Assembly: GCF_900113685.1 (NCBI RefSeq)
Contig: NZ_FOQG01000010.1
Coordinates: 97,632 to 161,631, forward strand
DNA from: Nocardioides psychrotolerans
GTDB taxonomy: Bacteria > Actinomycetota > Actinomycetes > Propionibacteriales > Nocardioidaceae
Reading direction: 5' to 3'
Length of the DNA: 64,000 nucleotides
The position numbers and the translations under genes were made by a program. Below, one piece after another: positions 46,099 through 58,441 of this stretch (position 1 is the first letter of the stretch; each line of letters starts with the position of its first letter). Below the pieces are notes generated by a model. That model was given only the letters and a program-made list of their open reading frames with translations. It had not been told where the DNA came from and made no database searches.

Positions 46099-48963
46099 TC
46101 AGCGACGCAACGCCACCGTGGACCCCTGACGCGACTTGGTGACGACCAGCTGGGTGGGGATCCGGTCGCGGAGCTCGGCCACGTGGCTGACGACACCGAC
46201 GACGCGGCCACCGTCGCGCAAGGCGTCGAGGGTGTCCATGACGTCGTCGAGGGTGTCGGCATCCAGCGAGCCGAAGCCCTCGTCGACGAAGAGCGTGTCG
46301 AGCGCGGCGCCGCCCACCTCGTGGGTGATCACGTCGGCCAGGCCGAGCGCCAGGGCCAGGGAGACCACGAAGGTCTCCCCGCCCGACAACGTCGAGGGGT
46401 CACGGGTCTCGCCCGACCAGTCGTCACGGACCAGGAGGCTCAGGCCACCGCGGGTCTCACCGGCGCCGCGGTCACCGGTGTGGACCAGGGAGTAGCGCTG
46501 GTCGCTCATCGTGGCGAGGCGCTGGTTGGCTGAGGCGACGACCTGGCCCAGCCGGTAGGCCAGGACGTAGGCGGAGAGTCGCATCTTGAGCCGGTTGTCC
46601 GGCGCCTTTCCCTCGACGAAGGCCGCCAGGCGCACCGTCACCTCGAGGTCCTCGCGCAGGGGCGCCCAGGTCGCCAGCGCAGCGTCGAGCTGGGCCCGGA
46701 GGGTCGCCAGCCGGGCCACTCGGCCGCCGATCTGCTCGACCCGGCCGCGGGTGCGCGCCAGGGCAGCCAGTGCGTCGGCGTGGGCCTCGACCAGCGGCGG
46801 CAGATCGGGCGGGGACAGGGCGGCGAGCTCGTCGGCGCCGGGTGCCCGGAGGACCTCACGCACCGCGGCGAGCCGCTGCTCGTGGGTGCGCACGGTGCGG
46901 GTCAGTCGCTCGGCCTCAGCCTCCGGCAGGACCGCAGCGGCGGCGACCTCGGGGGAGTCGAACCCCGCGCTGGCGCTGGCGCTCTCGAGCACCCCCCGCG
47001 CCTCGTCGTAGGACGAGTGGGCGTTGGCGAGCGCGTCCAGCGAGCGCAGGGCGGCCCGCCCGGAGACGAGCCGTGCCTCGTGGAGCCCCAGCAGGCTGTC
47101 GAGGTCGGGACAGTCGGTGCCGCCGAGGGCCCGGTCGAGGGTGGCGCGCAGCTCGGTGCACTCGGCGGTCAGACCCTCGATCCGGGCAGTGGCCTCGGCG
47201 GAGCGTCGGTCCAGCTCGCGCAGCTGCTCGTCGTGCTCGGCGGGGTCGGTGGGCCTGCTCGTCGGGGCGCGGCCCGCGCGGCTCGCGGTGATCGGAGCCA
47301 GGTCGGCCTCGACGAGGGCGCGCTGCGCGTGGAGCTCGTCGAGGGTGGTCTCGCCGATGGCCTCGATGAGGCGGTCGCGGGCGACGACGAGGTCACGGAC
47401 CTCGAGGTCGCGGAGGTGCTCGGTCGCCTTCGCGTCGTCGACGGCGCGGAGCGCGGCCTTCTCGGCAGCGGCGTCCGGGGCATCGGCAGCCGGCCGGGCC
47501 TTGTGGGGGTGATCGGCCGAGCCGCACACCGGGCAGCAGGCCCCGACCGCCAGGGCCAGGGCGATCTCCCCGGCCATCGAGTCCAGGCGGGCCTCGCGCA
47601 GCGCGAGCAGCGACTCATGGAGGGTCAGCGCGCTCTCGCGGGCGGTGTGCCAGGCGGTGCGGGCGACGTCGATGCGGTGGGACAGCGACCCGAGCTCACG
47701 CAGCAGCCGCACCTGGTCGTCGATCCCGGCCAGGCGGGAGAGCAGACGCAGCTCGTGGCTCTCGCGGACGACCTGCGCCTGGCGCTGGTGCCATCCGCCC
47801 AGCTCGGTCGTTGCCTCGGCGAGGCGTCCGGCGGCGGGGCGCAGCGAGCGCACGCGGGCCGCCTCCTCGAGCGAGGACTCCACCAGCGCGGCGACCTCGC
47901 CGCGGTCGCTCACCTCGAGGAGGGCCACGTCGGCCGAGAGGCGGTCCCGGTGGTCGCGAGCCTGGGCGCACAACCGGAGCAGCGGTGCGACCCCGGAGGC
48001 GCGCTGGGCGAGGGTGGCCCGAGCGCCGGCCTCCGCGACCTGGGCAGACGACGCGACGAGCCGGTCGTGCTCGGCCCGGGCCTTGCGATGGCCCTCGACC
48101 CGCTGATGGACCGCTCGCGCCTCGTCGAGGGACGCGCGCAGTGCCCCCTCGGTGGTGTCGGCCTCTGCGGCCGCCGCCTGATGGTCGTGGAGAGAACGCG
48201 TGGCGTCGTCATGGAGCACGACGGCCCAGGCGTCGAGCAGACCCTCGGCTGCCGGCAGGGTGAGCTCGCGGATGTCCCAGTCGCCCGGGAGCGGCGTCCC
48301 GGCCGTCTCGCTGATGCGGCTCACCAGGTCGGCGACCTGCTGGTGGGCCTCGTCACCGGCCCGCCGCAGCCGGACGCGGCGATCACGCAGCCAACGCTCC
48401 ACGTCGGCGAAGCGGCCGGTGCGGAAGAGCTGCTGGAGGACCGCGTGCCGGTCCTCGGAGCGAGAACGCAGGAAGGTCTGGAAGCGGCCCTGCGGCAGCA
48501 TCGCGACCTGGGTGAACTGGGTGACCGTCATGCCGACGAGGTGGCTGACCAGGTGCCCGGTCTCGTCGAGCCGGCTGGAGAGGTGGCGCCACTCGCCGTC
48601 CACCCGCTCGGTGAGGGTGACCGATGACTGCTGCGTGGTGGTCCCCTCGCCGCGCAGCTTGGGTCGCTCCCACAGGGGCGAGCGCTCGATGCGGAACCGG
48701 CGGGCCCCCAGGGTCGCCTCGAGCACGACCCGCGGGGCCACACCTGGCGCCGCCTGGTCCGAGCGCAGCCGCTTGGCGGTGTTGCGGTCGCCCGGGACGT
48801 CGCCGTAGAGAGCGAAGCAGACGGCGTCGAGCACGCTGGTCTTGCCGGCCCCCGTGGCTCCGGAGAGCAGGAAGAGCCCGGCGTCGGACAGCTCGTCGAA
48901 GTCGACCGAGACGGTGTCGGCGAACGGGCCGAACGCCGTGATCGCGAGGTGGTGCAGCCGCAT
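46099..48963 (-). CDS. sbcC: SbcC-type SMC/Rad50-like ATPase
   Basis: A 954-aa protein. Walker A GATGAGKTS lies near residue 37, and long coiled coils flank the zinc hook CPVCG (C477-C480) at the exact middle. The signature LSGGETFVVSLALALGLADV and Walker B TLFVDEGFGSLD are at the C-terminus. With SbcD it forms a nuclease that opens hairpins and processes double-strand breaks. Its ATG overlaps the sbcD stop by 1 bp (TGATG). The protein is complete and ordinary in length for actinobacterial SbcC. Confidence 0.93.
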   Translation of the reverse strand: MRLHHLAITAFGPFADTVSVDFDELSDAGLFLLSGATGAGKTSVLDAVCFALYGDVPGDRNTAKRLRSDQAAPGVAPRVVLEATLGARRFRIERSPLWERPKLRGEGTTTQQSSVTLTERVDGEWRHLSSRLDETGHLVSHLVGMTVTQFTQVAMLPQGRFQTFLRSRSEDRHAVLQQLFRTGRFADVERWLRDRRVRLRRAGDEAHQQVADLVSRISETAGTPLPGDWDIRELTLPAAEGLLDAWAVVLHDDATRSLHDHQAAAAEADTTEGALRASLDEARAVHQRVEGHRKARAEHDRLVASSAQVAEAGARATLAQRASGVAPLLRLCAQARDHRDRLSADVALLEVSDRGEVAALVESSLEEAARVRSLRPAAGRLAEATTELGGWHQRQAQVVRESHELRLLSRLAGIDDQVRLLRELGSLSHRIDVARTAWHTARESALTLHESLLALREARLDSMAGEIALALAVGACCPVCGSADHPHKARPAADAPDAAAEKAALRAVDDAKATEHLRDLEVRDLVVARDRLIEAIGETTLDELHAQRALVEADLAPITASRAGRAPTSRPTDPAEHDEQLRELDRRSAEATARIEGLTAECTELRATLDRALGGTDCPDLDSLLGLHEARLVSGRAALRSLDALANAHSSYDEARGVLESASASAGFDSPEVAAAAVLPEAEAERLTRTVRTHEQRLAAVREVLRAPGADELAALSPPDLPPLVEAHADALAALARTRGRVEQIGGRVARLATLRAQLDAALATWAPLREDLEVTVRLAAFVEGKAPDNRLKMRLSAYVLAYRLGQVVASANQRLATMSDQRYSLVHTGDRGAGETRGGLSLLVRDDWSGETRDPSTLSGGETFVVSLALALGLADVITHEVGGAALDTLFVDEGFGSLDADTLDDVMDTLDALRDGGRVVGVVSHVAELRDRIPTQLVVTKSRQGSTVALRR

Positions 48964-50165
48964 CAGTCCACCTCCTCGGAGCGTTCGTCGTCGAGGTCGG
49001 AGGCCTCGCGGTCCGAGCGGAACGTGTCGACGTCGCTGTCCTCGCAGCAGGCGTCGATCGCGCGGTGGAGAAGGACCGTCTCGGACTCCTCCGGCGGGCC
49101 GCCGCGCATGTCGGTCATGAAGTCCAGGGCGATGTCGCGGTCGGAACGCGCGTGGGTCTGCGAGGCCGGCAGCGAGCCGAGACGGGACATCGGAGCCGCG
49201 AAGCGCAGGACCAACGTGTGCGGGAAGCGCTGACGCAGCCGGTCCATCGCCCGACCGGGACGCGCTGAGTCGGTCAGCGTGACCTCCACGAACGACTGCT
49301 CGTGGCGGCACAGGCCCGGGTCGGCGAGCAGCGTCTCGAGGTCGCCCGCGAGGCGCGCGACCGGGCGCGGCACGGGTGCCTCCAGGAAGTGCGCCCCCGC
49401 GAAGCCACCCCCGTCGAGCTCGACGAGCCAGGAGCCCTTGAGATGGTCGGCCTCGGAGAAGGAGTAGGCCAGCGGCGAGCCGCTGTAGCGGACCCGGTCG
49501 GCGAGGGTCTGGCGGCCGTGGAGGTGGCCGAGCGCGGTGTAGTCGACACCGTCAAAGACCGACGTGGGCACCATCGAGACGCCGCCGACGGAGATGTCAC
49601 GCTCGGAGTCGCTGGGCTGGGCGCCGGTGACGAAGGCGTGTGCCAGCACCACCGACCGCACGCCGCCCCTTGCGGAGAGGTCACGCCGGACCCGACGCAT
49701 CGCCTCGCCCAGCGCGGCCTCGTGGGAGCGCCCGGGCAGGGACCACGGCTCCACGAGCGCGGAGGGGTCGAGGTAGGGAACGCCGTAGACGGCCACCTGG
49801 CCGTGCTCGTCGTCCAGGACGACCGGGGTGCCCACACCCGAGGCATCGGTGCGGATGTGGACGCCCGCGGCGTCGATCAAGCGGGAGCTGAAGCCCAGGC
49901 GGCGCGCGGAGTCGTGGTTGCCGCTGGTCAGCACGACCGAGGCGCGCGAGGCCGCGAGGCGCACGAGCGCGTCGTCGGCCAGGAGGACCGCGTCGACCGG
50001 CGGCAGGGCACGGTCGTAGACGTCACCGGAGACGACCACGAGGTCCACACGCTCGGACTCGACGACCTCCAGCAGGTGGTCGAGGTAGGTGGCTTGGTGC
50101 GCGAGCATCCCCTCGCGGTGGAAGGACCGGCCGAGGTGCCAGTCAGAGGTGTGGAGGATGCGCAC
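48963..50165 (-). CDS. sbcD: SbcD exonuclease subunit
   Basis: A 400-aa calcineurin-fold nuclease. The metal motifs are ILHTSDWHLGRSF, VVVSGDVYDR, LTSGNHDS and GHLHGRQ, in order. It is the Mn2+-dependent nuclease partner of SbcC. The GTG at 50165 follows TAGGTT by 6 nt (leaderless). Confidence 0.95.
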   Translation of the reverse strand: MRILHTSDWHLGRSFHREGMLAHQATYLDHLLEVVESERVDLVVVSGDVYDRALPPVDAVLLADDALVRLAASRASVVLTSGNHDSARRLGFSSRLIDAAGVHIRTDASGVGTPVVLDDEHGQVAVYGVPYLDPSALVEPWSLPGRSHEAALGEAMRRVRRDLSARGGVRSVVLAHAFVTGAQPSDSERDISVGGVSMVPTSVFDGVDYTALGHLHGRQTLADRVRYSGSPLAYSFSEADHLKGSWLVELDGGGFAGAHFLEAPVPRPVARLAGDLETLLADPGLCRHEQSFVEVTLTDSARPGRAMDRLRQRFPHTLVLRFAAPMSRLGSLPASQTHARSDRDIALDFMTDMRGGPPEESETVLLHRAIDACCEDSDVDTFRSDREASDLDDERSEEVD

Positions 50166-50171
50166 GTGACG

Positions 50172-50177
50172 AACCTA
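50172..50177 (-). promoter_or_regulatory. -10 element of sbcDC, leaderless
   Basis: TAGGTT on the minus strand lies 6 nt before the GTG at 50165. Confidence 0.5.
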
Positions 50178-50237
50178 GGCGCGACCGCCGACAGGGTGGT
50201 GCACCCACGCCGGGGGCCCTGGCCGGGGTGGGGTTCC

Positions 50238-51067
50238 TCACCCGCTGTAGCGCACCGTGCGGCCCTCGGAGGTGAAGCCGTAGAGGGTCAGCCCGGCCTC
50301 ACGGGCCAGGTCGACCGACAGGCTCGTCGGGGCTCCGACCGCGGCGAGAGCACCGACTCCCGACGCGATCGCCTTCTGCACCAGCTCGAAGCCGGCCCGT
50401 CCGCTGACGACCAGGCACGCCTCGGCGGCCGACGCCCCTGCGAGCAGCCGCGCACCGGTCACCTTGTCGACGGCGTTGTGCCGACCGACGTCCTCCCGCA
50501 CCACGAGGGCAGCCCCGGTTGAGGTGAAGAGCCCCGCCGCGTGCACCCCTCCGGTCCGGTCGAAGACCTGCTGCTGGATGCGCAGCGCCTCCGGCAGCCG
50601 TCGTACGACGGAGGGCTCGGGCAGCGGACCGGCCCACCGCTCGCCGGCGGTCACCGTGAGGGCAGCGGCGACACTGTCCTTGCCGCAGACGCCGCACGCG
50701 GACGACCCGGTCGACTGGGTCTCGTGGCGCTGGCCGGGGTCGTGCAGCGGCGGGGAGGAGAGGGTCACCGTGACGACGTTGAACTCCTGCTCCGGCTCGA
50801 GGTCGACGTCGGTGCAGTAGGCGACGCCGGAGATGTGGTCGTCGCCGACGAGGCTCTCGTGGCGCAGCCACCCCGCGGCCAGCTCGAAGTCGTGGCCGGG
50901 CGTGCGCATGGTGACCCAGACGCGGCGGGCCGGGGAGCCGGGCCAGGCCAGGCGGATCTCGAGCGGCTCCTCGGTCGCGAGGCGGTCCTCGCGCCGACGG
51001 ACGCCGTCGTCGGTGATCTCCTCGACCCGGGTGCGGACCGACGGGCCAGGTCGGCGTGGGCGCTCGC

Positions 51068-51071
<4 letters not shown>
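50238..51071 (-). CDS. fdhD: Formate dehydrogenase accessory sulfurtransferase FdhD
   Basis: A 277-aa protein with the FdhD Cys motif CGVCGK after GSSA, and the conserved VREDVGRHNAVDKVTGARLL, LVVSGRAGFELVQKA and GVGALAAVGAPTSLSVDLA segments. It passes sulfur from IscS to the molybdenum cofactor of formate dehydrogenase. ATG 51071 overlaps the pepN stop (ATGA). No formate dehydrogenase gene lies in the window, so its target is elsewhere. Confidence 0.93.
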
Positions 51072-53515
<2,444 letters not shown>

Positions 53516-53521
53516 CACGCC

Positions 53522-53527
53522 ACCCTA
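53522..53527 (-). promoter_or_regulatory. -10 element of pepN-fdhD, leaderless
   Basis: TAGGGT on the minus strand lies 6 nt before the GTG at 53515. Confidence 0.45.
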
Positions 53528-53645
53528 GATGTGGGCCGTTCTGGCGGTTCTGCCGCCACCGGGGCAACCAACCGCGATGCTGGTGCGTCGTAGAGCACAC
53601 ATGGGACGTCAGACCGCGTCCCCATCTCGGGAGGAAGGCACCACC

Positions 53646-55388
53646 ATGCCGCTCATCACTCATCACTGTCGGGGCCACCGCCGCGCGCTGTCCCTCGCGG
53701 CCCTCGCCACGACGACGGGGATGCTCGTCGGCATCACCGCGACCGGACCCGCCACGTCGGCCGAGCCCACAGGCGACTGCACCGCCGTATTCCCGCTGGC
53801 CGAGGTGGCAGCCGGTCAGGCCGTCGAGGGACTGACCGTCGACTCCGGGGTCACCCCGGAGCCCTTCACAGGTGAGGTCCTGGGCGTGCTCGAGGGCGGC
53901 ATCGCCCCCGGTCTCGACATGATCATCATGGACCTCGACTCCCCGGCCATCCAGGCCGCCGGCGGCATCTGGCAGGGCATGTCAGGCTCGCCGGTCTACG
54001 CCGACGACGGGCGCCTCATCGGTGCGGTCGCCTACGGTCTGGCCTACGGCTCGTCCCCGGTCGCCGGCATCACGCCGTTCGAGGACATGGACGACTACCT
54101 CGACGCAGCCGCCCGTCCGGGCCGCATCAAGGTCGGCACGGCGATGTCCCAGCGCATCGCGCGCGAGTCCGACGTGTCCGCGGCCCAGGCCGCGCAGGGC
54201 TTCCGACAGCTGCCGATGCCGCTCGGCGTCTCGGGCGTGAGCTCCTCGCGTCTCGACAGCGCCACCGGGCGGCCCTACCTCTCGAGCAACGCCTACGCCG
54301 TCGGCAGGGCCACCGGCGCCGCCGCCCCGACTGCCGCCGACATCGTGGCCGGCGGCAACATCGCCTCGTCCCTGGCCTACGGCGACATCACCGCTGCCGG
54401 GGTCGGCACGGCGACCAGCGTCTGCGACGGCCGCGTCGTCGGCTTCGGCCACCCGATGCAGTTCAGCGGTCCCGCGACCATGAGCATGCATCCGGCCGAC
54501 GCCATCTACGTCCAGGAGGACCCGCTCGGAGCGCCGTTCAAGGTCGCCAACATCGCCGCCCCCGTCGGCACGATCACCGACGACCGCCTCACCGGCATCA
54601 CCGGCACCTACGGCCCGCTGCCCGAAGGGATGACGGTCACCTCGACCCTCACCAAGGGTGACAAGTCCCGCGTCGGCGTCACCGACATCACCGTCCCGCT
54701 GGCCAACGCCGAGCTGACCTTCTACCAGCTGATCTCCAACCACGACCGCGTCATCGACGGGATCACCGGCGGCACGGAGACCCAGAGCTGGACCGTCATC
54801 GGCACCGACGCCGACGGCACGCCGTTCACGCTCGAGCACTCCGACCGGTTCACCTCGATCCGCGACATCACCTACGAGTCCAGCTTCGACCTGCCCGACG
54901 TGCTCTACGGGCTGAGCCAGCTCGACGGGGTGACGGTCACCAGCGCCACTGCCGAGGGAAGCGTCACGGACAGCAAGTCGACGTACTCGCTCGGGGCCAT
55001 CCAGCAGTACCGCCAGGGTGCGTGGGTGACGCTGAGCCGCCAGGAGCCCGCGCTGGCGGTCGCCGGCAGGAAGCTCCTCCTGCGCCAGGTGCTCAACGGC
55101 CCGACCGGTCAACGCACCGTGCCGGTCTCCTTCACCATCCCGACCCGCGCGGCCGGGCAGAAGGGCTCGATCTCGATGGTCGGCGGCAACTTCCTCTACA
55201 GCGAGGCCGCCTACCAGAACTCGCTCGCCAAGATCCTCAAGGGCGTGCGTGAGCAGGTCCGCAACGACGAGGTGCAGGCCGACCTGAGCATCTTCGGCCG
55301 CAAGGTCCAGATCGAGAGGAGCCAGGTCCTCGGGCCGGTCGACATGGTCGTCAACGGCAACCGCAGGGTGCGCGTGGTCGTTCGCTGA
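53646..55388 (+). CDS. Exported S55 (SpoIVB-type) serine protease-like protein
   Basis: A 580-aa protein with a signal peptide (~15-40, ALSLAALATTTGMLVGITATG). An S55 peptidase region follows, with the nucleophile S113 in GIWQGMSGSPVYADDGRLIG and FGHPMQFSGPATMSMH in the second half. In Bacillus SpoIVB cleaves SpoIVFA during sporulation; in actinobacteria similar exported proteins have no known role. A large C-terminal beta-rich region (~300-580) is extra. The ATG is set by GGAGGAAGG 8 nt upstream. Confidence 0.8.
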   Translation: MPLITHHCRGHRRALSLAALATTTGMLVGITATGPATSAEPTGDCTAVFPLAEVAAGQAVEGLTVDSGVTPEPFTGEVLGVLEGGIAPGLDMIIMDLDSPAIQAAGGIWQGMSGSPVYADDGRLIGAVAYGLAYGSSPVAGITPFEDMDDYLDAAARPGRIKVGTAMSQRIARESDVSAAQAAQGFRQLPMPLGVSGVSSSRLDSATGRPYLSSNAYAVGRATGAAAPTAADIVAGGNIASSLAYGDITAAGVGTATSVCDGRVVGFGHPMQFSGPATMSMHPADAIYVQEDPLGAPFKVANIAAPVGTITDDRLTGITGTYGPLPEGMTVTSTLTKGDKSRVGVTDITVPLANAELTFYQLISNHDRVIDGITGGTETQSWTVIGTDADGTPFTLEHSDRFTSIRDITYESSFDLPDVLYGLSQLDGVTVTSATAEGSVTDSKSTYSLGAIQQYRQGAWVTLSRQEPALAVAGRKLLLRQVLNGPTGQRTVPVSFTIPTRAAGQKGSISMVGGNFLYSEAAYQNSLAKILKGVREQVRNDEVQADLSIFGRKVQIERSQVLGPVDMVVNGNRRVRVVVR

Positions 55389-55418
55389 GCAGTCCCCTCC
55401 GGGGGATACGTCGGACCC

Positions 55419-55452
55419 GCCGCGGGTCGGGAGCACGCTCCCGACCCGCGGC
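55419..55452. terminator. Perfect 16-bp inverted repeat after the S55 gene
   Basis: Arms of 16 bp (GCCGCGGGTCGGGAGC and its exact complement) are separated by only 2 nt. It lies 31 bp after the stop and 15 bp before the -10 of the next gene. A very stable hairpin without a T-tract, probably a terminator that insulates the leaderless aminotransferase gene. Confidence 0.7.
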
Positions 55453-55466
55453 GTCGTCACGAGGCT

Positions 55467-55472
55467 TATCGT
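55467..55472 (+). promoter_or_regulatory. -10 element of the aminotransferase gene, leaderless
   Basis: TATCGT lies 7 nt before the ATG at 55480. Confidence 0.45.
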
Positions 55473-55479
55473 TGACCGC

Positions 55480-57219
55480 ATGGTCCTCCTCGACGCTGCC
55501 GTTGATGCTGCCGCTGCCGCTGCCGCTGGCGCTGGCGACAAGGTGGCGCTGCTCCAGTTGATCCGTGACTCGGTGATCGGCGAGGACCACCTGATGGAGA
55601 CGCCCTACGGGCGTCGCCGCGTGACCTACGCCGACTACACGGCCTCAGGGCGGGCGCTGAGCTTCATCGAGGACTTCATCCGTGAGCAGGTGCTGCCCTC
55701 CTACGCCAACACCCACACCGAGTCGAGCGGCACCGGCCTGCAGACGACACGGCTGCGGGAGGACGCGCGCGAGATCATCCGGCGCGCGGTCGGCGGCGAG
55801 GACTCGGTGGTGATCTTCGCCGGCTCGGGGTGCACCGGAGCGATCGCCAAGCTGATCGGTGTCCTCGGCCTGCGGATCCCGTCGGTCCTCGACGACACCC
55901 ACCACCTGTCCGACCACATCTCTCCCTCGGAGCGGCCGGTCGTCTTCCTCGGTCCCTATGAGCACCACTCCAACGAGATCCCGTGGCGTGAGTCGATCGC
56001 CGACGTGGTGGTCATCCGCCAGGACGCCGACGGGGGAGTGGACGCCGAGGACCTGCAGGAGCAGCTGGAGAAGCACGCCGACCGCCCGCTCAAGATCGGC
56101 TCCTTCTCGGCCGCCTCCAACGTGACCGGGATCCTCTCGGACACGGCCGGGATCTCGACGCTCCTGCACCAGCACGGGGCACTGAGCTTCTGGGACTTCG
56201 CCGCCGCGGCGCCCTACATCGACATCGACATGGAGGCCGTCGACCCGGCCCGCCCGCTGTCCTACAAGGACGCGATCTTCCTGTCACCGCACAAGTTCAT
56301 CGGTGGTCCCTCGACGCCCGGTGTCCTGGTCGCCCGTCGTGAGCTCTTCGCCAACCGGGTGCCCGACGTGCCCGGCGGCGGGACCGTCCTCTACGTCAAC
56401 GACGACGACCACCGCTACTTCGCCGACCCCACCCACCGCGAGGAGGGCGGAACCCCGGCGATCATCGAGTCGATCCGCGCCGGCCTGGTCTTCCAGCTCA
56501 AGGAGGCGGTGGGGGTCCCGACGATCCGGATCCAGGAGGAACGGCACCTCTCCCGGGCGATCGGCGCTTGGAAGGACGACCCGTCGATCGAGGTGCTCGG
56601 CAACCTCGACGCCGAGCGGCTCTCGATCGTCTCCTTCATCCTGCGCTCGCCGTCAGGGCGCTACCTGCACCACAACTACGTCGTCGCGCTGCTCAACGAC
56701 CTCTTCGGCATCCAGTCGCGCGGCGGCTGCTCCTGCGCCGGTCCTTACGGCCACCGACTGCTGGGCATCGACCTCGAGCGCTCCCACGAGTTCGAGCGGG
56801 AGATCTCCGGCGGCTGCGAGGGCATCAAGCCCGGCTGGGTGCGGGTCAACTTCAACTACTTCGTGGCCGACGAGGTCGCCGACTACGTCGTCGAAGCCGT
56901 GCGCCTGGTCGCGCGCGACGGGTGGAAGCTGCTGGGCGACTACACCTTCGACACCACCACCGGCCTGTGGCGCCACCGAGACGGCCTGGTCACGCCGCCG
57001 CTCTCGCTCCACGACGTGTCCTACGCCGGTGGCCGCGTCTCGATGCCCACCAACAGCGCCACCGGGGGAGTCGAGCTGCTCGCCGACCACCTCCGCGACG
57101 GCGCGGCCCTGCTCCACGCCGCCGTCGGCCCCGCCCTCGCCGGCCACCCCGGCAACGTCAGCCCCGACTTCGAGCACCTGCGGTGGTTCGACCTGCCGGC
57201 CGTGTGCCTGGCGCTCTGA
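55480..57219 (+). CDS. Class V aminotransferase / cysteine desulfurase-like PLP enzyme
   Basis: A 579-aa PLP enzyme, longer than most in the family. K272 in SPHKFIGGPSTPG is the likely PLP Lys, and GSGCTGAIAKLIG and FWDFAAAAPYIDID match the fold. A CSC segment in RGGCSCAGPYGH lies where desulfurases place the active Cys. The N-terminus is Ala-rich and encoded by a GCTGCC-type triplet repeat (about 55491-55535). The ~100-residue C-terminal extension is unassigned. Reaction and substrate are uncertain. Confidence 0.75.
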   Translation: MVLLDAAVDAAAAAAAGAGDKVALLQLIRDSVIGEDHLMETPYGRRRVTYADYTASGRALSFIEDFIREQVLPSYANTHTESSGTGLQTTRLREDAREIIRRAVGGEDSVVIFAGSGCTGAIAKLIGVLGLRIPSVLDDTHHLSDHISPSERPVVFLGPYEHHSNEIPWRESIADVVVIRQDADGGVDAEDLQEQLEKHADRPLKIGSFSAASNVTGILSDTAGISTLLHQHGALSFWDFAAAAPYIDIDMEAVDPARPLSYKDAIFLSPHKFIGGPSTPGVLVARRELFANRVPDVPGGGTVLYVNDDDHRYFADPTHREEGGTPAIIESIRAGLVFQLKEAVGVPTIRIQEERHLSRAIGAWKDDPSIEVLGNLDAERLSIVSFILRSPSGRYLHHNYVVALLNDLFGIQSRGGCSCAGPYGHRLLGIDLERSHEFEREISGGCEGIKPGWVRVNFNYFVADEVADYVVEAVRLVARDGWKLLGDYTFDTTTGLWRHRDGLVTPPLSLHDVSYAGGRVSMPTNSATGGVELLADHLRDGAALLHAAVGPALAGHPGNVSPDFEHLRWFDLPAVCLAL

Positions 57220-57252
57220 AGGGCCGCCTGCTCCTCGGGCACGCGGACCACC

Positions 57253-58248
57253 TCAGAGTCGGACCAGCATCTTTCCGGTGTTGCCGCCGGAGTAGAGGCC
57301 GCGGAACGCCTCGACCATCTGGTCGAGGCCCTCGAAGTAGGTCTCGCGGTAGGTGAGGTCACCGGCGGCGAGCCAATCACCTGCCTCGCGGTAGAACTGC
57401 GAGGTCAGGTCGGCGTGGTCGCTGACGATGAAGCCGCGCATGGTGATCCGCTTGGAGACCAGCATCATCAGGTTGCGCGGGCCGGGCTCGGGGGCGTCGG
57501 CGTTGTAGCCGGCGATCGCGCCGCACAGCGCGATCCGCCCGAAGTCGGCCATGTGGAAGATCGCGCCCTCGAGGTGCTCGCCGCCCACGTTGTCGAAGTA
57601 GGCGTCGACCGGCCCGTGCTCCTTGAGCTGCCGCGCGACCGGCCCGTCGTGGTAGTCGAAGGCCGCGTCGAAGCCCAGCTCGTCGACCAGCCACGAGACC
57701 TTCTCCGGCGAGCCCGCCGAGCCGATCACCCGACCGGCACCGAGCTGCCGCGCGACCTGGCCGGCGACCGAGCCGACGGCACCGGCCGCGCCGGAGATGA
57801 AGACCGTGTCACCCTCGCGGAGCTCCGCGATGCGCTTGAGCCCGACGTACGCCGTGAGGCCGGGCATGCCGAGCACGCCGAGGTAGGCGCTGGCCGGGAC
57901 CCGGGAGACGTCGAGCTTGCGTGCGACGGCCGCCGGCAGCACCGCGCGCTCGCGCCAGCCGGCCATCGTGAGCACGGTGTCACCGACGGCGAGCTGGTCT
58001 GATCGCGACTCCTCGACGATGCCGACGGCGCCGCCGTCCATGGGTGAGCCGAGCTGGAAGGGCGGCACGTAGGACTTCACGTCGTTCATGCGCCCGCGCA
58101 TGTAGGGGTCGACCGACAAGACGGTGTTGCGGACGAGCACGTCGCCGTCGGCAAGGTCGGGGAGGTCCACGGAGACGGTCTCGAAGTGCTCCGGACCGGG
58201 GAGTCCGACGGGGCGGGTGGACAGGTGGATCTCACGGGTCGTAGCCAT
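57253..58248 (-). CDS. CurA-like NADPH-dependent MDR reductase
   Basis: A 331-aa zinc-free medium-chain reductase. It has the substrate-side VDPYMRGRM and GDTVLTMAGWRE, the NADPH site ISGAAGAVGSVAGQVARQLG and the late YFDNVGGEHLEGAI. Homologues (CurA, leukotriene B4 reductase type) reduce alpha,beta-unsaturated ketones and aldehydes. ATG at 58248 is preferred over an upstream in-frame start. Confidence 0.85.
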   Translation of the reverse strand: MATTREIHLSTRPVGLPGPEHFETVSVDLPDLADGDVLVRNTVLSVDPYMRGRMNDVKSYVPPFQLGSPMDGGAVGIVEESRSDQLAVGDTVLTMAGWRERAVLPAAVARKLDVSRVPASAYLGVLGMPGLTAYVGLKRIAELREGDTVFISGAAGAVGSVAGQVARQLGAGRVIGSAGSPEKVSWLVDELGFDAAFDYHDGPVARQLKEHGPVDAYFDNVGGEHLEGAIFHMADFGRIALCGAIAGYNADAPEPGPRNLMMLVSKRITMRGFIVSDHADLTSQFYREAGDWLAAGDLTYRETYFEGLDQMVEAFRGLYSGGNTGKMLVRL

Positions 58249-58360
58249 GTCATCGATCCTGCCAGGCGGCACCGAGCCCTGCGGGGAGCCCCCGACCGAC
58301 CGCTCGGGAGGTGGCCGAGATCACCCTGTCCCTGATGCAGGAGTCGGCCCCCGACAGCAC

Positions 58361-58366
58361 TACTCT
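58361..58366 (+). promoter_or_regulatory. -10-like element with flanking GCACTACT direct repeat
   Basis: TACTCT overlaps the first of two GCACTACT copies (58357-58364 and 58385-58392), 28 bp apart. This AT-richer stretch probably holds a promoter for the small gene that follows. Confidence 0.3.
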
Positions 58367-58441
58367 GTAAGAGTCGCTCAAGCGGCACTACTGGTTACAC
58401 CAAACGTGACTCCCAGCAGGGGGTCGAGAGGATGAGCACCC

